Positions 51,934-63,895 of a DNA stretch of 64,000 nt are shown here, in pieces. The notes beneath the pieces are model-generated. The model did no database searches. It worked only from the letters and a program-made list of their open reading frames with translations, and had not been told where the DNA came from. The DNA is taken from positions 5,394,001 to 5,458,000 of the forward strand of contig NZ_CP027706.1 of the NCBI RefSeq assembly GCF_003850565.1. The letters run 5' to 3'. Every line of letters begins with the position of its first letter. Within the stretch, counting starts at the first letter, position 1. The translations under genes were made by a program, and so were the position numbers. This stretch comes from Pseudomonas sessilinigenes (GTDB lineage: Bacteria > Pseudomonadota > Gammaproteobacteria > Pseudomonadales > Pseudomonadaceae).

Positions 51934-52953
51934 TTGAAACCTTATCCCATTCAGTTCGTGTCGATCGTCATCCCGGTCTACAACGAAGAACAGAGCCTTC
52001 CCGAGCTGTTGCGACGTACCGAAGCGGCTTGCCGCCTGCTCAAGCACGACTTTGAAATCGTCCTGGTGGACGACGGCAGTCGCGACGAGTCGGCGAATAT
52101 CCTGCAAGCCGCCGCGGAACGCGAAGGCAGCCCGGTGGTGGCGGTCATCCTCAATCGCAACTACGGCCAGCACGCGGCGATCATGGCCGGTTTCGAGCAG
52201 TGCCGCGGCGACGTGGTGATTACCCTCGATGCCGACCTGCAGAACCCGCCGGAGGAAATCCCGCGCCTGGTGGCCCAGGCCGAGCTCGGCTACGACGTGG
52301 TCGGCACCGTGCGCAACAACCGCCAGGACTCGGCCTTCCGCCGCTGGCCATCGAAGCTGATCAACATGGCGGTGCAACGCTCCACTGGCGTGGCCATGAG
52401 CGACTACGGCTGCATGCTGCGCGCCTACCGCCGGACCATCATCGACGCGATGCTGGCCTGTACCGAACGCAGCACCTTCATCCCGATCCTGGCCAACAGC
52501 TTCGCCCGGCACACCACCGAGGTCTTGGTGGAGCACGCCGAGCGCGAGCACGGCGACTCCAAGTACAGCCCGATGCGCCTGGTCAACCTGATGTTCGACC
52601 TGATCACCTGCATGACCACCACCCCCCTGCGCCTGCTGAGCATCATCGGTTTCAGCATGGCCGGCCTGGGTGCGTTGTTCGCCATGCTGCTGATCATCCT
52701 GCGCTTGATCTTCGGCGCCACCTGGGCCGGCGACGGTAACTTCGTGCTGTTCGCGGTGCTCTTCGTGTTCACCGGCGGCCAGTTCATCGGCATGGGTCTT
52801 CTGGGCGAATACCTGGGACGCATGTACAGCGACGTGCGGGCCCGCCCGCGCTTCTTCATCGAAAAAGTCTTGCGCAGTCAGCCGGCGGCACCCGCCCCGA
52901 CCGTGACTGTCGACGGTTTAACTTCCACCCATACTGATCAGGTTTCCCCATGA
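51934..52953 (+). CDS. arnC: Undecaprenyl-phosphate Ara4FN transferase
   Basis: 339 residues from a TTG start. The GT2 domain reads [27 protein letters not shown] and [15 protein letters not shown] (the metal-binding DxD-type residues). Two C-terminal membrane helices ([27 protein letters not shown] and [22 protein letters not shown]) anchor it in the inner membrane. It puts formylated Ara4N onto undecaprenyl phosphate. It overlaps arnA by 4 bases. Confidence 0.97.
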   Translation: MKPYPIQFVSIVIPVYNEEQSLPELLRRTEAACRLLKHDFEIVLVDDGSRDESANILQAAAEREGSPVVAVILNRNYGQHAAIMAGFEQCRGDVVITLDADLQNPPEEIPRLVAQAELGYDVVGTVRNNRQDSAFRRWPSKLINMAVQRSTGVAMSDYGCMLRAYRRTIIDAMLACTERSTFIPILANSFARHTTEVLVEHAEREHGDSKYSPMRLVNLMFDLITCMTTTPLRLLSIIGFSMAGLGALFAMLLIILRLIFGATWAGDGNFVLFAVLFVFTGGQFIGMGLLGEYLGRMYSDVRARPRFFIEKVLRSQPAAPAPTVTVDGLTSTHTDQVSP

Positions 52954-54956
52954 GCAATAAAGCTGTTGTCTTCGCCTACCACGATATTGGCTGTGCTGGC
53001 ATCGAAGCCCTGCTCAACGCAGGTTATGAGATCGCTGCGGTATTCACCCACGCCGATGATCCGAAGGAAAACACCTTCTACGGTTCCGTCGCACAACTGT
53101 GCGCACGCAAGGGTATTGCCGTACACGCCCCGGAAGACGCCAACCACCCGCTGTGGATCGAGCGCATTGCCAAGCTCAACCCTGACTACCTGTTCTCCTT
53201 CTACTACCGCAACCTGCTGAGCGAACAACTGCTGGCCACTGCCAGCAAGGGCGCGTTCAACCTGCACGGTTCCCTGCTGCCGCACTACCGTGGCCGCGCA
53301 CCTGCGAACTGGGTCCTGGTCAAGGGCGAAACCGAGACCGGCGTGACCCTGCACCGCATGGTCAAGCGCGCCGATGCCGGTGCGATCATCGCCCAGGAAC
53401 GCGTAGCCATCGAGCGCAGCGACACGGCGCTGAGCCTGCACCACAAGTTGCGTGACGCCGCTGCCAGCCTGCTGCGCGACACCCTGCCGGCACTGGCCCA
53501 GGGCAAGGTCAGCGAAACCGCCCAGGACGAATCCAAGGCCAGCTACTACGGTCGTCGTACCGCTGCGGACGGCAAGCTGGAGTGGAAGCGCCCAGCCGAG
53601 GAGCTGTTCAACCTGGTGCGTGCCGTGACCCAACCTTATCCAGGTGCCTTCTGCGCCGTCGGCGAACACAAGCTGATCGTCTGGAGCGCCGAAGTGGCCA
53701 AGGGCAACGAAGGCCAGGCCCCGGGCCGGGTCATCAGCGTCGATCCACTGCGCATCGCCTGTGGCGAAGACTCCCTGGTCATCACCTCCGGCCAGCGCAA
53801 CGCCAACGGCCTGTACCTGAGCGGCCCGCAACTGGCCAACGAGCTGGGCCTGGTGGACGGTTCGCTGCTGCGCGGCGCCGAGTCCGGCCGCAAGCCACGT
53901 CGTACCCGCGTACTGATCCTGGGCGTCAACGGCTTCATCGGTAACCACCTGTCCGAGCGCCTGCTGCGCGACGACAAGTACGAAGTCTATGGCCTGGACA
54001 TCGGCTGCGACGCCATCGAGCGCCTGCGCAGCCACCCGAACTTCCACTTCGTCGAAGGCGACATCAGCATTCACTCCGAGTGGATCGAGTACCACATCAA
54101 GAAGTGCGACGTGGTCCTGCCGCTGGTGGCCATCGCCACCCCGATCGAATACACCCGTAACCCACTGCGCGTATTCGAGCTGGACTTCGAAGAGAACCTG
54201 AAGCTGGTTCGCTACTGCGTGAAGTACAACAAGCGGGTGATCTTCCCGTCGACGTCGGAAGTCTATGGCATGTGCCAGGACAAGAACTTCGACGAAGACA
54301 ACTCCAACCTGATCGTCGGCCCGATCAACAAGCAGCGCTGGATCTACTCGGTCTCCAAGCAACTGCTGGACCGCGTGATCTGGGCCTACGGCGCCAAGGG
54401 CCTGAACTTCACCCTGTTCCGTCCATTCAACTGGATGGGCCCGCGCCTGGACCGCCTGGACTCGGCACGTATCGGTAGCTCCCGGGCCATTACCCAGCTG
54501 ATCCTCAACCTGGTGGAAGGCACCCCGATCCGCCTGTTCGACGGTGGCGAGCAGAAACGCTGCTTCACCGACATCGCTGACGGCATCGAGGCCCTGGCCC
54601 GCATCGTCGACAACGAAAACGATTGCTGCAACGGCCAGATCGTCAACATCGGCAACCCGGACAACGAAGCCAGCATCCGCCAGTTGGGCGAAGAGCTGCT
54701 GCGCCAGTTCGAAGCCCACCCGCTGCGTGGCAACTTCCCACCGTTCGCCGGTTTCCGCGAAGTGGAAAGCAAGGCCTTCTACGGCGCGGGCTACCAGGAC
54801 GTGGAGCACCGCAAGCCAAGCATTGAGAATGCCAAGCGCCTGCTGAACTGGGAACCGACCGTGGAAATGAGCGAAACCATCGGCAACACCCTGGACTTCT
54901 TCCTGCGCGAAGCCATGCTGGAAATCGCCGATCGCGCCAAAGAAGAAGCACGCTGA
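52950..54956 (+). CDS. arnA: Bifunctional UDP-GlcA decarboxylase/Ara4N formyltransferase
   Basis: 668 residues. The N-terminal formyltransferase has [16 protein letters not shown] (Asn and His) and RADAGAI (Asp). The C-terminal decarboxylase has [14 protein letters not shown] (NAD loop), PSTSEVYG, and [11 protein letters not shown] (Tyr...Lys). It first oxidatively decarboxylates UDP-glucuronate, then formylates UDP-Ara4N. Both halves are intact. Start overlaps arnC by ATGA. Confidence 0.98.
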   Translation: MSNKAVVFAYHDIGCAGIEALLNAGYEIAAVFTHADDPKENTFYGSVAQLCARKGIAVHAPEDANHPLWIERIAKLNPDYLFSFYYRNLLSEQLLATASKGAFNLHGSLLPHYRGRAPANWVLVKGETETGVTLHRMVKRADAGAIIAQERVAIERSDTALSLHHKLRDAAASLLRDTLPALAQGKVSETAQDESKASYYGRRTAADGKLEWKRPAEELFNLVRAVTQPYPGAFCAVGEHKLIVWSAEVAKGNEGQAPGRVISVDPLRIACGEDSLVITSGQRNANGLYLSGPQLANELGLVDGSLLRGAESGRKPRRTRVLILGVNGFIGNHLSERLLRDDKYEVYGLDIGCDAIERLRSHPNFHFVEGDISIHSEWIEYHIKKCDVVLPLVAIATPIEYTRNPLRVFELDFEENLKLVRYCVKYNKRVIFPSTSEVYGMCQDKNFDEDNSNLIVGPINKQRWIYSVSKQLLDRVIWAYGAKGLNFTLFRPFNWMGPRLDRLDSARIGSSRAITQLILNLVEGTPIRLFDGGEQKRCFTDIADGIEALARIVDNENDCCNGQIVNIGNPDNEASIRQLGEELLRQFEAHPLRGNFPPFAGFREVESKAFYGAGYQDVEHRKPSIENAKRLLNWEPTVEMSETIGNTLDFFLREAMLEIADRAKEEAR

Positions 54957-55840
54957 TGCAGGCAGGTCTGCGCATTGATGTCGATACCTACCGCGGCACC
55001 CGGGAGGGGGTGCCACGGCTGCTCGAATCGCTGGATGAAGCCGGGGTCAAAGCCACGTTCTTCTTCAGCGTCGGGCCGGACAACATGGGGCGCCACCTGT
55101 GGCGCCTGATCCGTCCGCAGTTCCTCTGGAAAATGCTGCGGTCCAATGCTGCCGGCCTGTATGGCTGGGACATTCTCCTGGCCGGCACCGCCTGGCCAGG
55201 CAAACCCATTGGCCGGGACCTGGGGCACTTGATGCGCCAGGCCCTGGCTGCCGGACACGAAGTCGGCCTGCACGCCTGGGATCACCACGGCTGGCAGGCC
55301 AACACCGGGCGCTGGAGCCAGGCACAGCTGATCGAACAGATCCGCCGTGGCGTCGACAGCCTCAACGATATTCTCGGGCAAGCGGTGAGCTGCTCGGCAT
55401 CCGCCGGTTGGCGTGCCGATGAGCGGGTCATCGAAGCCAAGCAACAATTCGGTTTTCGCTACAACAGCGATTGCCGCGGCCAGAGCCTGTTCCAGCCACG
55501 TTTGGCGGACGGCGGCCTGGGCGCGCCACAGATTCCGGTAGACCTGCCGACCTTCGACGAAGTCGTCGGCCCGGTGGTCTCGAGTGCTGATTTCAACACT
55601 TTCATCCTCGACCGGTTCAAGCCAGGCAAGCTCAATGTCTACACCATCCACGCCGAAGTAGAAGGGATTCTGATGGCCAATGACTTCCGCCAGCTGCTGG
55701 CCAGTGCCAAGCAGCGCGACATTCATTTCCAGCCCCTGGGAGACATGCTCCCGGCGGACATCTCCAGCTTGCCGGCAGGCCAGGTGGTACGCGGCGCCCT
55801 GGAAGGCCGCGAAGGCTGGCTGGGAGTGCAAGGAGCATGA
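54956..55840 (+). CDS. arnD: 4-deoxy-4-formamido-L-arabinose-phosphoundecaprenol deformylase
   Basis: 294 residues, NodB-type polysaccharide deacetylase fold. [19 protein letters not shown] holds the metal Asp pair, ATFFFSVG the next strand, and [12 protein letters not shown] the His motif (HxxDH) binding zinc. It removes the formyl group from the lipid-linked sugar, trapping the flux toward lipid A. Start overlaps arnA by one base. Confidence 0.97.
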   Translation: MQAGLRIDVDTYRGTREGVPRLLESLDEAGVKATFFFSVGPDNMGRHLWRLIRPQFLWKMLRSNAAGLYGWDILLAGTAWPGKPIGRDLGHLMRQALAAGHEVGLHAWDHHGWQANTGRWSQAQLIEQIRRGVDSLNDILGQAVSCSASAGWRADERVIEAKQQFGFRYNSDCRGQSLFQPRLADGGLGAPQIPVDLPTFDEVVGPVVSSADFNTFILDRFKPGKLNVYTIHAEVEGILMANDFRQLLASAKQRDIHFQPLGDMLPADISSLPAGQVVRGALEGREGWLGVQGA

Positions 55841-57486
55841 CCAGACGTTGGGCCCTGTCACTGCTGCTGATCGCTTTCGGCCTGTTCTACCTCCTGCCCA
55901 TGGCTACCCACGGCCTGTGGATTCCCGATGAAACCCGCTACGCGCAGATCAGCCAGGAAATGCTCCATGGCGGTCAATGGGCGTCGCCACATTTCATGGG
56001 GATTCGCTATTTCGAAAAACCGGTGGCGGGTTACTGGATGATGGCCATTGGTCAGGCCGTTTTCGGTGACAACCTGTTCGGGGTACGCGTGGCGTCAGCC
56101 CTGAGCACCGGACTGAGCGTGGTCCTGGCCTACCTGTTGGCCATGCGCTTGTGGAACGATCCGCGCAAGGCCCTGGCCAGCGCCGTGCTGTACATGAGTT
56201 TCACCGTGATGGCGCTGGTGGCGGGCTACGCCAACCTCGACCCGCAATTCACCTTCTGGGTCAACCTGAGCCTGGTTGCGCTGTGGTTCACGTTCGACTG
56301 CAAGACCTCCCGCGGGCAGCTACTGGCCTGGGTCGTCCTGGGCCTGGCCTGCGGCATGGGCTTCATGACCAAGGGATTCCTGGCCTGGTTGCTGCCAGTG
56401 TTGGTGGCCCTGCCCTACGCCATCTGGCAAAAACGCCTGAAATCGCTGCTGGTATTGGGTGGCATCGGCGTCCTCGTTGCCATCCTCATCAGCCTGCCCT
56501 GGGCCTTGGCGGTGCACGCCCAGGAACCGGACTACTGGCGTTTCTTCTTCTGGCACGAACATATTCGCCGCTTCGCCGGTGAAGATGCCCAGCATGCCTC
56601 GCCATGGTGGTACTACCTGCCATTGCTGGTGGCCTTCAGTGTGCCTTGGGTCATGCTGTTGCCTGCAACCTTCAAACAAGCCTGGAGCCAGCGACGCCTG
56701 GGCAGTAGCGGCTTCCTGCTGCTGTGGCTGGTGCTGCCACTGGCCTTCTTCAGCCTGAGCAAGGGCAAGCTGCCCGCCTATATCCTGCCGTGCCTGCTAC
56801 CGCTGGCGCTGCTGATGGGCAATACCCTGATGGATCGCCTGAGTGCCAAGCAGACACGCATCATCAGCCTCAACGGCTTGCTCAATCTGCTGGCAGGCCT
56901 GTTGGGTTTGCTGGCGCTGGTGTACTTCCAGCTGAAAAAACCGGTGTATGTGGACGAGCCGCAGCACTTGGTGCTGGTTTACGTCCTGCTGCTGGGCTGG
57001 ATCCTCAGCAACCTGCTGCAAGCCATGCGTCCGCTGACCCTGTGGGCGGCTCCAGCCCTGGGTAGTTTCCTGCTGGCGGCCCTGGCCCCGGCCGCCCTGC
57101 CCAATTCGGTGGTCTACAACAAGATTCCCGACCAATTCATCATCGATCACGTAGGTGAACTGAACGAAGCCAAGCATCTGCTGAGCAACGACCTTGGTGC
57201 GGCCTCGGCCCTGGCCTGGCGTCTGCGCCGCAGCGATGTGACCTTGTACAACACCGAGGGCGAGTTGAAATACGGCCTGGCCTATGACGATTCGGCCCAG
57301 CGCAAGGTCAACCTGGAGCAGGTCCAACCGTGGATAGCCGAGGCCCGCAAGCAAGGCTCTGTAGGCGTGGTCATGCGGGTCAAGAGCCGCGACGAGGAGC
57401 ATGAAGTCCAACTGCTGCCACCGGATGCCAAGCGTTATGCCCAGGGCAACATCGTGATTTTTATCATTCCCCAGAGCCAGCCATGA
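55837..57486 (+). CDS. arnT: Lipid A Ara4N transferase
   Basis: 549 residues, about 12 membrane segments, GT83 family. [27 protein letters not shown] holds the conserved Asp-Glu of the periplasmic loop; later [20 protein letters not shown] is the conserved membrane segment. It transfers Ara4N from undecaprenyl phosphate to lipid A phosphates, lowering negative charge and giving polymyxin resistance. Overlaps arnD and arnE by 4 bases each. Confidence 0.97.
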   Translation: MTRRWALSLLLIAFGLFYLLPMATHGLWIPDETRYAQISQEMLHGGQWASPHFMGIRYFEKPVAGYWMMAIGQAVFGDNLFGVRVASALSTGLSVVLAYLLAMRLWNDPRKALASAVLYMSFTVMALVAGYANLDPQFTFWVNLSLVALWFTFDCKTSRGQLLAWVVLGLACGMGFMTKGFLAWLLPVLVALPYAIWQKRLKSLLVLGGIGVLVAILISLPWALAVHAQEPDYWRFFFWHEHIRRFAGEDAQHASPWWYYLPLLVAFSVPWVMLLPATFKQAWSQRRLGSSGFLLLWLVLPLAFFSLSKGKLPAYILPCLLPLALLMGNTLMDRLSAKQTRIISLNGLLNLLAGLLGLLALVYFQLKKPVYVDEPQHLVLVYVLLLGWILSNLLQAMRPLTLWAAPALGSFLLAALAPAALPNSVVYNKIPDQFIIDHVGELNEAKHLLSNDLGAASALAWRLRRSDVTLYNTEGELKYGLAYDDSAQRKVNLEQVQPWIAEARKQGSVGVVMRVKSRDEEHEVQLLPPDAKRYAQGNIVIFIIPQSQP

Positions 57487-57827
57487 GCCTGTTGCTTCTA
57501 CTCCTGGCCTGCGGGCTGACCTGCCTGGGCCAGGTGGCACAGAAATTTGCCGTTGAAAGCTGGCGCGACCAGCCATCGACCGTGGTAGCCAAGCTGCGCT
57601 CGGGCTGGTTGTGGCTGGCCCTGTTCAGCCTCGGCCTGGGCCTGCTGGTGTGGCTGCTGGTGCTGCAGCGCATGGAGGTGGGCGTGGCCTACCCGATGCT
57701 CAGCCTGAATTTCGTGTTCATCACCCTGATCGCCCGTTTCGTGTTCCGTGAGCACATCGATCGCCGCCACTGGCTCGGTGTCGCCCTGGTGATCGGTGGC
57801 GTAGTGCTGCTGGGGCGTCACGCATGA
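57483..57827 (+). CDS. arnE: Ara4N-phosphoundecaprenol flippase subunit
   Basis: 114 residues, four membrane segments of the EamA/SMR fold: [62 protein letters not shown] and [15 protein letters not shown]. With ArnF it flips the lipid-linked sugar to the periplasmic side. It has little beyond membrane helices, as is normal for this family. Confidence 0.93.
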   Translation: MSLLLLLLACGLTCLGQVAQKFAVESWRDQPSTVVAKLRSGWLWLALFSLGLGLLVWLLVLQRMEVGVAYPMLSLNFVFITLIARFVFREHIDRRHWLGVALVIGGVVLLGRHA

Positions 57828-58237
57828 GCCGGGCCAGGGGATTCATCTTCGCCCTGGGCAGCGTGGTGCTGGTCAGTGGCGCACAACTGGCCATGCGCTG
57901 GAGCATGACTCGCCTGCCCGCGCCACAGCAGTGGCTGGACGCCCTGGGCAACGGCACAGTCGATCTGGCGGCCCTGGCCGTGGTCATCGCGGCGATCTGC
58001 GCCTATGCCCTGTCGATGCTCTGCTGGCTGCTGGCCCTGCGCGACCTGCCGCTGGGCCGGGCCTATTCGCTGTTGAGCATCAGCTATGCACTGGTCTACC
58101 TGCTAGCCGCCAGCCTGCCGCTGTTCAACGAACCTTTCACGCTTTCCAAAACCCTCGGGGTGGCCTTGGTCATCCTCGGGGTCATCACCATCAACTCTCG
58201 ATCTGCACCCGCGACAAGTCCCAGGAATACCCCATGA
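57824..58237 (+). CDS. arnF: Ara4N-phosphoundecaprenol flippase subunit
   Basis: 137 residues with four membrane segments ([77 protein letters not shown]). It is the partner of ArnE, overlapping it by ATGA. It is somewhat longer at the C-terminus than ArnE, as usual. Confidence 0.92.
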   Translation: MSRARGFIFALGSVVLVSGAQLAMRWSMTRLPAPQQWLDALGNGTVDLAALAVVIAAICAYALSMLCWLLALRDLPLGRAYSLLSISYALVYLLAASLPLFNEPFTLSKTLGVALVILGVITINSRSAPATSPRNTP

Positions 58238-59598
58238 AAATCAGTGTATTTGGAAGTGGTTATGTCGGCCTCGTACAGGCTGCCGTGTTGGCTGAAGTCG
58301 GCCACGATGTCATCTGCATGGACATCGATGAGCAAAAGGTCAAACAGCTGCAACAAGGACACGTGAGCATCTTCGAGCCCGGGCTTGCAAGCCTGGTGAA
58401 GGAAAACCTCGAAGCCAAGCGACTGCACTTCACCAACGACGAAAAACTCGCGGTACAGCATGGCCAGGTGCTGTTCATTGCCGTTGGCACGCCGTCGAGC
58501 GAAGACGGCTCGGCCGACCTGCGCTACGTGCTGTCGGTGGGCGATGCCGTCGCCCGTCACCGTGAGCAGCCGCTGATCCTGGTGGAGAAATCCACCGTGC
58601 CAGTCGGCACCGGCGACACCCTCAAGGCCCACATCGAGAAAGCCCTGGACGGCCGTCCACTGCAATTCGATATCGTCTCCAACCCGGAATTCCTCAAGGA
58701 AGGCTCGGCGGTTTCCGACTGCCGCCGCCCGGACCGGATCATCATCGGTTGCGCCCGCGAAGAAGTACGCGACGTGATGCGCGACCTCTACGCACCGTTC
58801 AACCGCAACCATGACCGCATCATGTTCATGGACCTGCGCAGCGCCGAGCTGACCAAGTACGCCGCCAACTGCATGCTGGCGACCAAGATCAGCTTCATCA
58901 ACCAGATCGCCGAACTGGCCGAACACCTGGGCGCCGATATCGAATCGGTACGCTTGGGGATCGGCGCCGATACTCGTATCGGCTACCACTTCATCTACCC
59001 TGGCTGCGGCTATGGCGGTTCGTGCTTCCCCAAGGACATGCGCGCGCTGATCCACAGTGCCGAGCAAGCCCATTGCTCCAGCGACCTGCTGCAAGCAGTG
59101 GAAGCCATCAACGAACGGCAGAAGCACAAGCTGTTCGAGCGTATCAAGGCTTTCTACAAGGGCGACCTGAAAGGCAAGACCTTCGCCCTGTGGGGCCTGG
59201 CGTTCAAGCCCAACACCGACGACATGCGCGACGCCCCAAGCCGGGTGCTGCTCGATGCATTGTTCGCCGCCGGTGCCGAAGTCCGCGCCTTCGACCCGGA
59301 AGCCATGCAGGAAACCCAGCGCTTGTATCCGGATGAGTCTCGCCTGCTGCTGATGGGCACCCCGGAGTCGGTACTCAACGGTGCCGACGCCCTGATCATC
59401 TGCACCGAATGGCAGCAGTTCAAGGCTCCGGACTTCGACCTGATCCAACAGCGCCTCAAGGCGCCTGTGATTTTCGACGGCCGTAACCTGTATGACGCCG
59501 AACGCCTGGCGCGCAATGGCTTCACCTACTTCCCGATCGGTCGTGGCGAGTCGCGCAATCTGCCGATCCCTCATCAGCAGTGGTCCGCCGAGGCCTGA
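58234..59598 (+). CDS. ugd: UDP-glucose 6-dehydrogenase
   Basis: 454 residues. [26 protein letters not shown] is the NAD Rossmann start; [38 protein letters not shown] (catalytic Cys) and [19 protein letters not shown] follow. It oxidises UDP-glucose to UDP-glucuronate, the substrate of ArnA. Its inclusion as the last arn gene (ATGA overlap) gives the operon its own precursor supply. Confidence 0.97.
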   Translation: MKISVFGSGYVGLVQAAVLAEVGHDVICMDIDEQKVKQLQQGHVSIFEPGLASLVKENLEAKRLHFTNDEKLAVQHGQVLFIAVGTPSSEDGSADLRYVLSVGDAVARHREQPLILVEKSTVPVGTGDTLKAHIEKALDGRPLQFDIVSNPEFLKEGSAVSDCRRPDRIIIGCAREEVRDVMRDLYAPFNRNHDRIMFMDLRSAELTKYAANCMLATKISFINQIAELAEHLGADIESVRLGIGADTRIGYHFIYPGCGYGGSCFPKDMRALIHSAEQAHCSSDLLQAVEAINERQKHKLFERIKAFYKGDLKGKTFALWGLAFKPNTDDMRDAPSRVLLDALFAAGAEVRAFDPEAMQETQRLYPDESRLLLMGTPESVLNGADALIICTEWQQFKAPDFDLIQQRLKAPVIFDGRNLYDAERLARNGFTYFPIGRGESRNLPIPHQQWSAEA

Positions 59599-61224
59599 AT
59601 GAACACGCACTCCAGCTCCCCTGCGAACACACTACTTTGGCAATCGTTGGGGCTGGGGCTGCTGACTTTGCTGCTGTTCTGCGTCGGCGCCGATCATCAA
59701 TCGGCGATCGGCTTCGATTCCCGTTTCTTCCTGTTCGCCAAGGAAATGCTACGCCATGGGCCGGGGTTCTTCCCCACGACCTATGGCGAGCCCTATGCCG
59801 ACTACACCAGCGCCTCGACGCTGCTGGTGTGGTTGTTCTCGCTGCCCAACGGGCAGGTCACCAGCCTCACCGCCTGGCTGCCCACGGCCATCGCCTCGGC
59901 GCTGATCGTCAGCCTGGTCTACCGGCTGCTGGCGCCCTACTCCCGTACCTGGGCCCTGCTGAGCGTCGCCCTGTTGCTGCTCAGCAACACCTTTATCAGT
60001 GAAACCCGCGCGGTCTCACTGGACCAGATGCTGGCGGCAGTTTCACTCACCGTGTTCTACCTGGGCTATGCCCACGACCATTTCGCGGCGCCCCGGCGCC
60101 TGGGCTGGATCCTGCTGTTGCTGGTGCTGGGCTTTGCCATTCGCGGCCCCATCGGCCTGGTGATCCCCACCGGCATGCTGTGCAGCTACTACCTGCTGGG
60201 CGGCCAGTGGCGTCGCTTGTTCGGCTTTGGCTTCAGCGCCCTGGGGTTGCTGGTGGCGTGCATCGCCCTGCTGCTGTGGCTGGCCAAGCTCAGTGGCGGC
60301 CAGGGTTTCGTCGACGACGTGATCCGCATGCAGTTCATGGGGCGCATGGACGGCAGCGAAGGCTCCAGCGACGTCCTCTATTACTTCACCAGTTCCCTGG
60401 GCAACTACGCCCTGGCCTATCCGCTGGCGATCCTGGCCTGGGTCGCCGTGCTGCTGTCGCGCCCGGCAGAGCCGGGGCCTGGCCTGAAGCTACTGCGCCT
60501 GTGTACCGCAGCGGCCCTGGTGGTGATGATCGGCCTGTCGATTCCCCAGGCGAAGAAGGCCCGCTACCTGTTGCCGATGCTGCCCATGGCGGCCATTGTC
60601 GCGGCCTATCCGTTCCAGGCTGGCAGCGCTCGAATCATGGCCTGGCTGCGTGGCCTGATCCAGGGCTTGTGGTTGCTGCTACCGGGCCTGCTGATGGTCG
60701 GCCTGGTGGTATTGCGGCGCAAGTTCCCCGAACAGCTCACCCACCTCACGCCGATGCTGGTGGTGCTTGGCCTGTTGCAACTGCTGTCCCTGGCCTTGCT
60801 GTTCAAGCGCCAATGGCGGGCCGTGGGCCTGGCCTACAGCGCGGTCCTGGCGGTCTGGGCTTGCTATATCGGCGTTTACGAGCCTGTCGAGCACCGGCTC
60901 TACGACACCCGCACCTTCAGCCATGCAGCCCTGCAGTTGATCGAGGCGGACCCGGCCCCGGTGATCCTCCATCGCATGGGCAAGGATGCCAAGGCGATCA
61001 AGTTCATGGTCAACCTCGACCAGGACCTGCAACCGCAATTCACCGATCAGCCCCAGGCCCTGGCCCAGATCAGCGGACCGGCGTGGATCATTCTCGATCA
61101 GAGCGACCTGTCCAGTCTTGAAGGCACGGCCCTGGCTCACCTGGAACCCGTGCTCAGTGCTCGCTTCGACAAGAACGACTTCGTCCTGCTGCACCTGCCC
61201 AAGGCGGCGACCGCGCAACCCTGA
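59599..61224 (+). CDS. GT39/ArnT-like membrane glycosyltransferase
   Basis: 541 residues, about 11-12 membrane segments. It has ArnT-like features: FDSRFFLFAKEMLRHGPGFFP (Asp in the first periplasmic loop) and SIPQAKKARYLLPMLPMAAI. It starts directly after ugd, one base past its stop, so it may be cotranscribed with the arn operon. It is probably a second sugar transferase for lipid A or another periplasmic glycan. The donor is unknown. Confidence 0.85.
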   Translation: MNTHSSSPANTLLWQSLGLGLLTLLLFCVGADHQSAIGFDSRFFLFAKEMLRHGPGFFPTTYGEPYADYTSASTLLVWLFSLPNGQVTSLTAWLPTAIASALIVSLVYRLLAPYSRTWALLSVALLLLSNTFISETRAVSLDQMLAAVSLTVFYLGYAHDHFAAPRRLGWILLLLVLGFAIRGPIGLVIPTGMLCSYYLLGGQWRRLFGFGFSALGLLVACIALLLWLAKLSGGQGFVDDVIRMQFMGRMDGSEGSSDVLYYFTSSLGNYALAYPLAILAWVAVLLSRPAEPGPGLKLLRLCTAAALVVMIGLSIPQAKKARYLLPMLPMAAIVAAYPFQAGSARIMAWLRGLIQGLWLLLPGLLMVGLVVLRRKFPEQLTHLTPMLVVLGLLQLLSLALLFKRQWRAVGLAYSAVLAVWACYIGVYEPVEHRLYDTRTFSHAALQLIEADPAPVILHRMGKDAKAIKFMVNLDQDLQPQFTDQPQALAQISGPAWIILDQSDLSSLEGTALAHLEPVLSARFDKNDFVLLHLPKAATAQP

Positions 61225-61266
61225 AGTCGTTGCGCGGCGTACCGCTGCCTCCTTACACTCGCGTCC

Positions 61267-61782
61267 ATGACGATCAATATCCGCCGGGCGCGAGTGTCCG
61301 ATGCCAATGCCCTGCCCGCTATCGAAACCAGCGCCGCCAGACTGTTTCTCCGCGATCCGCAACTGGCCTGGCTGGCCGAGGCCCCGGTGCTGGACGCCGA
61401 AGGACACCGGCGCAATATCCAGCGCCTGCCGGTCTGGGTGGCTTGCCCGGCAGAGGACCAGCCTTGCGCCTTCCTGTGCGCCGAACCCCTTGGCCACGAA
61501 CTGCACATCTGGGAAATCTCCGTAGCCAGTGATTACCAGGGTCAGGGGATCGGCAAGGCACTGTTGCAGGCGGCCATCGAACACGCCCGGCAGCAGCGAC
61601 TCAAGGCCCTGACCCTGACGACCTTCCGGCAGTTGCCATGGAACGAGCCTTTTTATCAGCGCCAGGGTTTTATCACCCTGGATGCCGGGCAATTGGGAAC
61701 ACGCCTGGAACAGGTGCTGCTCGATGAACAGCAACATGGATTGCCGGCGCTGCGCCGTTGCGCCATGCGCCTGCTGTTGTAG
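61267..61782 (+). CDS. GNAT-family N-acetyltransferase
   Basis: 171 residues. INIRRARVSDANALPAIETSAA is the family start; VASDYQGQGIGKALLQAAIEHAR is acetyl-CoA motif A, and PFYQRQGFITLD motif B. It belongs to the group acting on small molecules or protein termini; the substrate is not readable. It lies 42 bases after the glycosyltransferase. Confidence 0.87.
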   Translation: MTINIRRARVSDANALPAIETSAARLFLRDPQLAWLAEAPVLDAEGHRRNIQRLPVWVACPAEDQPCAFLCAEPLGHELHIWEISVASDYQGQGIGKALLQAAIEHARQQRLKALTLTTFRQLPWNEPFYQRQGFITLDAGQLGTRLEQVLLDEQQHGLPALRRCAMRLLL

Positions 61783-61812
61783 ACGCCATCAGCACAAGGA
61801 TCGTACGAGGCC

Positions 61813-62973
61813 ATGGCTGCCTACTCACTGATCATTCGCCGGTTGCTCATCTGCTCGCTGACCATCGTCGTCAGCCGAGCCCTGACCGGTGCCCTGCTCA
61901 CCCAGTTTCTCAGCCACAAGCTGGGCCTGGACCAGCAGGACGTAGGCTTGCTGCTGGGCATCGCGGTGTTCAGCGCCACTCTGCTCGCCCTGTACGGCGG
62001 CTACATCATCGATCGCCTGGACAAGCGCCGGCTGCTGATCCTGACCATGCTCTCCAGCGGCATCGGCTTCATATTGCTGACCTTCGCCCAGGATCTGTGG
62101 CTGACTACCGTGGTGCTGGTCCTGGTGGAAACGGCCTCGGCGCTGTTCCTGATCGGCTCCAAGGCGATCATCAGTGAATGCCTGCCCCAGGAGCAGCGAG
62201 CCCGAGTCTTTTCCCTGCGCTACACCTTGACCAACATCGGCTACGCCACCGCGCCGATGCTGGGAGTGGTGATCGCCGGCTATATGTTTCAGGCCCCGTT
62301 CCTGCTGGCCGGGGCCATTGCCCTTGGCAGCATGTGGCTGATGCGCGGCGTGGGCCGAGGTGCGGTCGACATCGGCAAGCCGCTGAGTTTCCTCACGACA
62401 CTGGCGACCCTGAAAAACGATCGCACGCTGGTCATCTTCACCGCTGGCTGCTTGCTCAGCACCATCGTCCACGGGCGTTTCACGCTCTACCTGTCGCAGT
62501 ACCTGATGGTCACCCAGGAACCTCGCCAGGCCTTGGACACCATGGCGGCGCTGCTGGCCTGTAACGCCCTGTGCGTAATCGCGCTGCAATACCAGATCGG
62601 TCGTTTTCTCAAGCGCGAGCAACTACGCTACTGGATCGCCCTGGGCACGGCCCTGTTCATGGCCGGCCTGATCGGTTTCAGCGTTGCCGACAACCTGCTG
62701 CTCTGGTGCCTGGCGATGCTGGTGTTCACCCTGGGGGAGATGATCATCTACCCGGCAGAATTCCTGTTCGTCGACACCCTGGCCCCCGAGTCCCTGCGCG
62801 GCAGCTACTACGCCGCGCAGAACCTGGCGGCGGTGGGCGGTGCCCTGAGCCCGATCATCTGCGGCTACCTGCTGACCCACAGCATCCCGGCCAGCATGTT
62901 TTATGTGTTGGCCGGCCTGAGCGCCGCCGGTGGTTGCCTGTGTTATCGCAGTGCCCGCCGCGCGGGGGTTTGA
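61813..62973 (+). CDS. MFS transporter
   Basis: 386 residues, 12 membrane segments. GGYIIDRLDKRRLLI is motif A, and the TM1-TM2 part (TIVVSRALTGALLTQFLSHKLGLDQQDVGLLLGIAVF) and the later EMIIYPAEFLFVDTLAPESLRGSYYAAQNLAAVGGALSP resemble the YdeE/MdtH-type exporters. A proton-driven exporter of unknown substrate is likely. Confidence 0.87.
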   Translation: MAAYSLIIRRLLICSLTIVVSRALTGALLTQFLSHKLGLDQQDVGLLLGIAVFSATLLALYGGYIIDRLDKRRLLILTMLSSGIGFILLTFAQDLWLTTVVLVLVETASALFLIGSKAIISECLPQEQRARVFSLRYTLTNIGYATAPMLGVVIAGYMFQAPFLLAGAIALGSMWLMRGVGRGAVDIGKPLSFLTTLATLKNDRTLVIFTAGCLLSTIVHGRFTLYLSQYLMVTQEPRQALDTMAALLACNALCVIALQYQIGRFLKREQLRYWIALGTALFMAGLIGFSVADNLLLWCLAMLVFTLGEMIIYPAEFLFVDTLAPESLRGSYYAAQNLAAVGGALSPIICGYLLTHSIPASMFYVLAGLSAAGGCLCYRSARRAGV

Positions 62974-63140
62974 GTGCAAAAAATCTGCACTTAAGCTGCA
63001 TTATTATGAATTTGCCAACCTATCGATTCCTCGGCAGACTGCGCCGGTTCCTCCCCCAAATGTTGGAACGTTCAAGGGCTTTCTGGTGATCCAGACAAGC
63101 CCTTCTTTTTGCCCGCCTGAAAATGGATCGCTTGTGTCGA

Positions 63141-63856
63141 TGTTCACCCGCTGGAAACCCGCCGCCATCAATACCCGCCCCCTGGAATGGAGTCGCGCTG
63201 CCATCGGCGTGGCCCTGGGCCCCCTGTTCAGTGTCTGGCTCTGCGCCAAGGTGTTCGGCATGCCGGTGGCCTTGCACTTGATCGGTCCCCTGGGGGCATC
63301 GGCCGTGCTGCTGTTCGCGGTATCCTCCGGCGCCCTGGCCCAACCCTGGTCGATCCTGGGGGGCTACCTGTGCGCGGCGGTGATGGCCCTGTTGGCCGCC
63401 CACTTCCTGGGGCGCAGCCTGGGCAGCGCAGGCCTGGCTGCCGGCACGGCCCTGGTGCTGATGTGCTGGCTGCGCTGCCTGCACCCACCGGCCGGTGCCC
63501 TGGCCCTGACCCTGGTGTTGGCCGACCCGGCCAGTGTCGCCCTCGACTGGCGCGAGCTGGGCCCGGTAATGTTGGCCGCGGCCAGCCTGCTGGCCAGTGC
63601 CCTGGTCTACAACAACCTGACCCGTACCCGCTATCCCAAGGGGCCGGGCGAGCCGCCGGCGGTCCTCGCCCCCGCCGGGCCCAGCGACAGCCTGGCGATC
63701 ACTGCCGTCGATCTCAAGCGGGCCCTGGAGGAAATGGAGGAGTTCTTCGATGTCACCCCCGAGGACCTGGAGCAACTGATCCACGCCAGCGAAGCGCACG
63801 CCCGCCGCCGCAGTATTGGCCAGGTGCTGTCCTCGGCCCCACAGTCGCGCCCCTGA
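63141..63856 (+). CDS. HPP-family membrane protein
   Basis: 238 residues from ATG 63141 (GTG 63135 possible). Four membrane segments run through HLIGPLGASAVLLFAV, QPWSILGGYLCAAVMALLAA, LAAGTALVLMCWLRCLHPPAGALALTLV and GPVMLAAASLLASALVYNNL; LHPPAGA is the HPP motif. HPP proteins have been linked to nitrite transport in plastids and cyanobacteria. The cytosolic C-terminal tail (about 75 residues) is a coiled acidic extension rather than CBS domains. Confidence 0.85.
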
Positions 63857-63895
63857 GCCCGTGCAGGCAGCCGCTTGCCGGCTGCCATGTTGCGC

